A DNA stretch of 64,000 bases, taken from the NCBI RefSeq assembly GCF_026210795.1, contig NC_089459.1:1550001-1614000 (forward strand). The letters are read 5' to 3'. This stretch comes from Rhizophagus irregularis (Eukaryota > Glomeromycota > Glomeromycetes > Glomerales > Glomeraceae). Below the pieces are notes generated by a model, which had not been told where the DNA came from, made no database searches, and worked only from the letters and a program-made list of their open reading frames with translations. The position numbers and the translations under genes were made by a program. Below are positions 63,674 through 64,000 of this stretch, one piece after another. Positions within the stretch are counted from its first letter, which is position 1. Each line of letters begins with the position of its first letter.

Positions 63674-64000
63674 TTAATTTGTAATAATTGCTTTTTTTAT
63701 ATCTTCACGATTAAAGTAATTATATATATTCTTCCCAAAATCTCTCAAATTTAAAGAATTCTCAGCCACAATAACATCCGTGTTTGCTAGATGATATATA
63801 ATATTACTAGGTTGTTGGTGTGTAAAAATCTTTGATTTTTCGCTAGTTATACCAGAAAAGATATTAAGATGAAGTGGCAAAAATACATAAAGCGTAATAT
63901 ATGATAGATTATCAAGGTCGGTTACTTCTCTCACATGATAAGAATGATAATTATATGTATTATAATACATTGCTACAATACATGCAATGCAAAGTGTTGA
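63674..64000 (-). CDS. Partial unrecognised protein, 3' end
   Basis: A minus-strand frame is open from the right edge of the window to a stop at 63674, giving at least 108 residues. Visible are DLDNLSYITLYVFLPLHLNI and DVIVAENSLNLRDFGKNIYN. An internal Met lies at 63970, but the frame stays open upstream of it, so the gene probably continues beyond the window or starts in another exon. Composition looks protein-like, not like AT noise. I do not recognise the family. Confidence 0.4.
   Translation of the reverse strand, partial: STLCIACIVAMYYNTYNYHSYHVREVTDLDNLSYITLYVFLPLHLNIFSGITSEKSKIFTHQQPSNIIYHLANTDVIVAENSLNLRDFGKNIYNYFNREDIKKAIITN

Overview
The window looks like nuclear DNA of an early-diverging fungus, most likely an arbuscular mycorrhizal fungus of the Rhizophagus type. 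The evidence is very AT-rich DNA, short GT..AG introns of about 50-230 bp in nearly every gene, fungus-specific proteins (a DASH kinetochore subunit, a Dnf-type flippase, a DUF7918-like protein), and degenerate zinc-ribbon/nuclease-like families that I associate from memory with Rhizophagus genomes. The species assignment is inference. No tRNA, rRNA or CRISPR was seen.

Layout. 1-7.7 kb is a compact housekeeping block: the 3' part of beta'-COP, RNA polymerase II subunit RPB3 on the minus strand, and a verprolin/WIP-like actin regulator that shares RPB3's divergent promoter. 7.7-19.6 kb is a gene-poor repeat island with several terminal-inverted-repeat elements, two poly(A)-ended fragments, a 12-copy satellite of ~78-bp units made of paired hairpins, and a second element framed by TCAGG repeats. 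19.6-30.1 kb holds a Dnf1/2-like P4-ATPase, a two-exon DAD3 gene and a homeobox gene with a long pyrimidine-rich leader. 30.1-40.2 kb is a second repeat island: a 1.7-kb TA-flanked element with an internal long palindrome, a broken zinc-ribbon gene, a broken FtsK/A32-like packaging ATPase (Maverick-like relic), and a multi-exon gene resembling PD-(D/E)XK nucleases. 40.4-58.9 kb is gene-dense: ARF1, POLD2, an acidic chromatin-like protein, PIK1 kinase, the splicing factor SPF27, V-ATPase subunit c, a pallidin-like protein, GNA1, a DUF7918-like protein and the Hsp90 co-chaperone p23. 58.9-64 kb is again AT-rich repeat DNA with two clean MITEs, ending in a partial minus-strand reading frame.

Functional threads. 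Beta'-COP, ARF1, PIK1, the P4-ATPase, V-ATPase c and the pallidin-like protein all act in Golgi/endosome membrane traffic. No operon-like logic is expected in a eukaryote, but several pairs share short divergent promoters: RPB3/verprolin, PIK1/SPF27, VMA3/pallidin-like and GNA1/DUF7918-like. Exon models were built by hand from splice signals. For RPB3, verprolin, P4-ATPase, DAD3, homeobox, ARF1, POLD2, SPF27, VMA3, pallidin-like, GNA1 and p23 the exon lengths sum to an intact reading frame.
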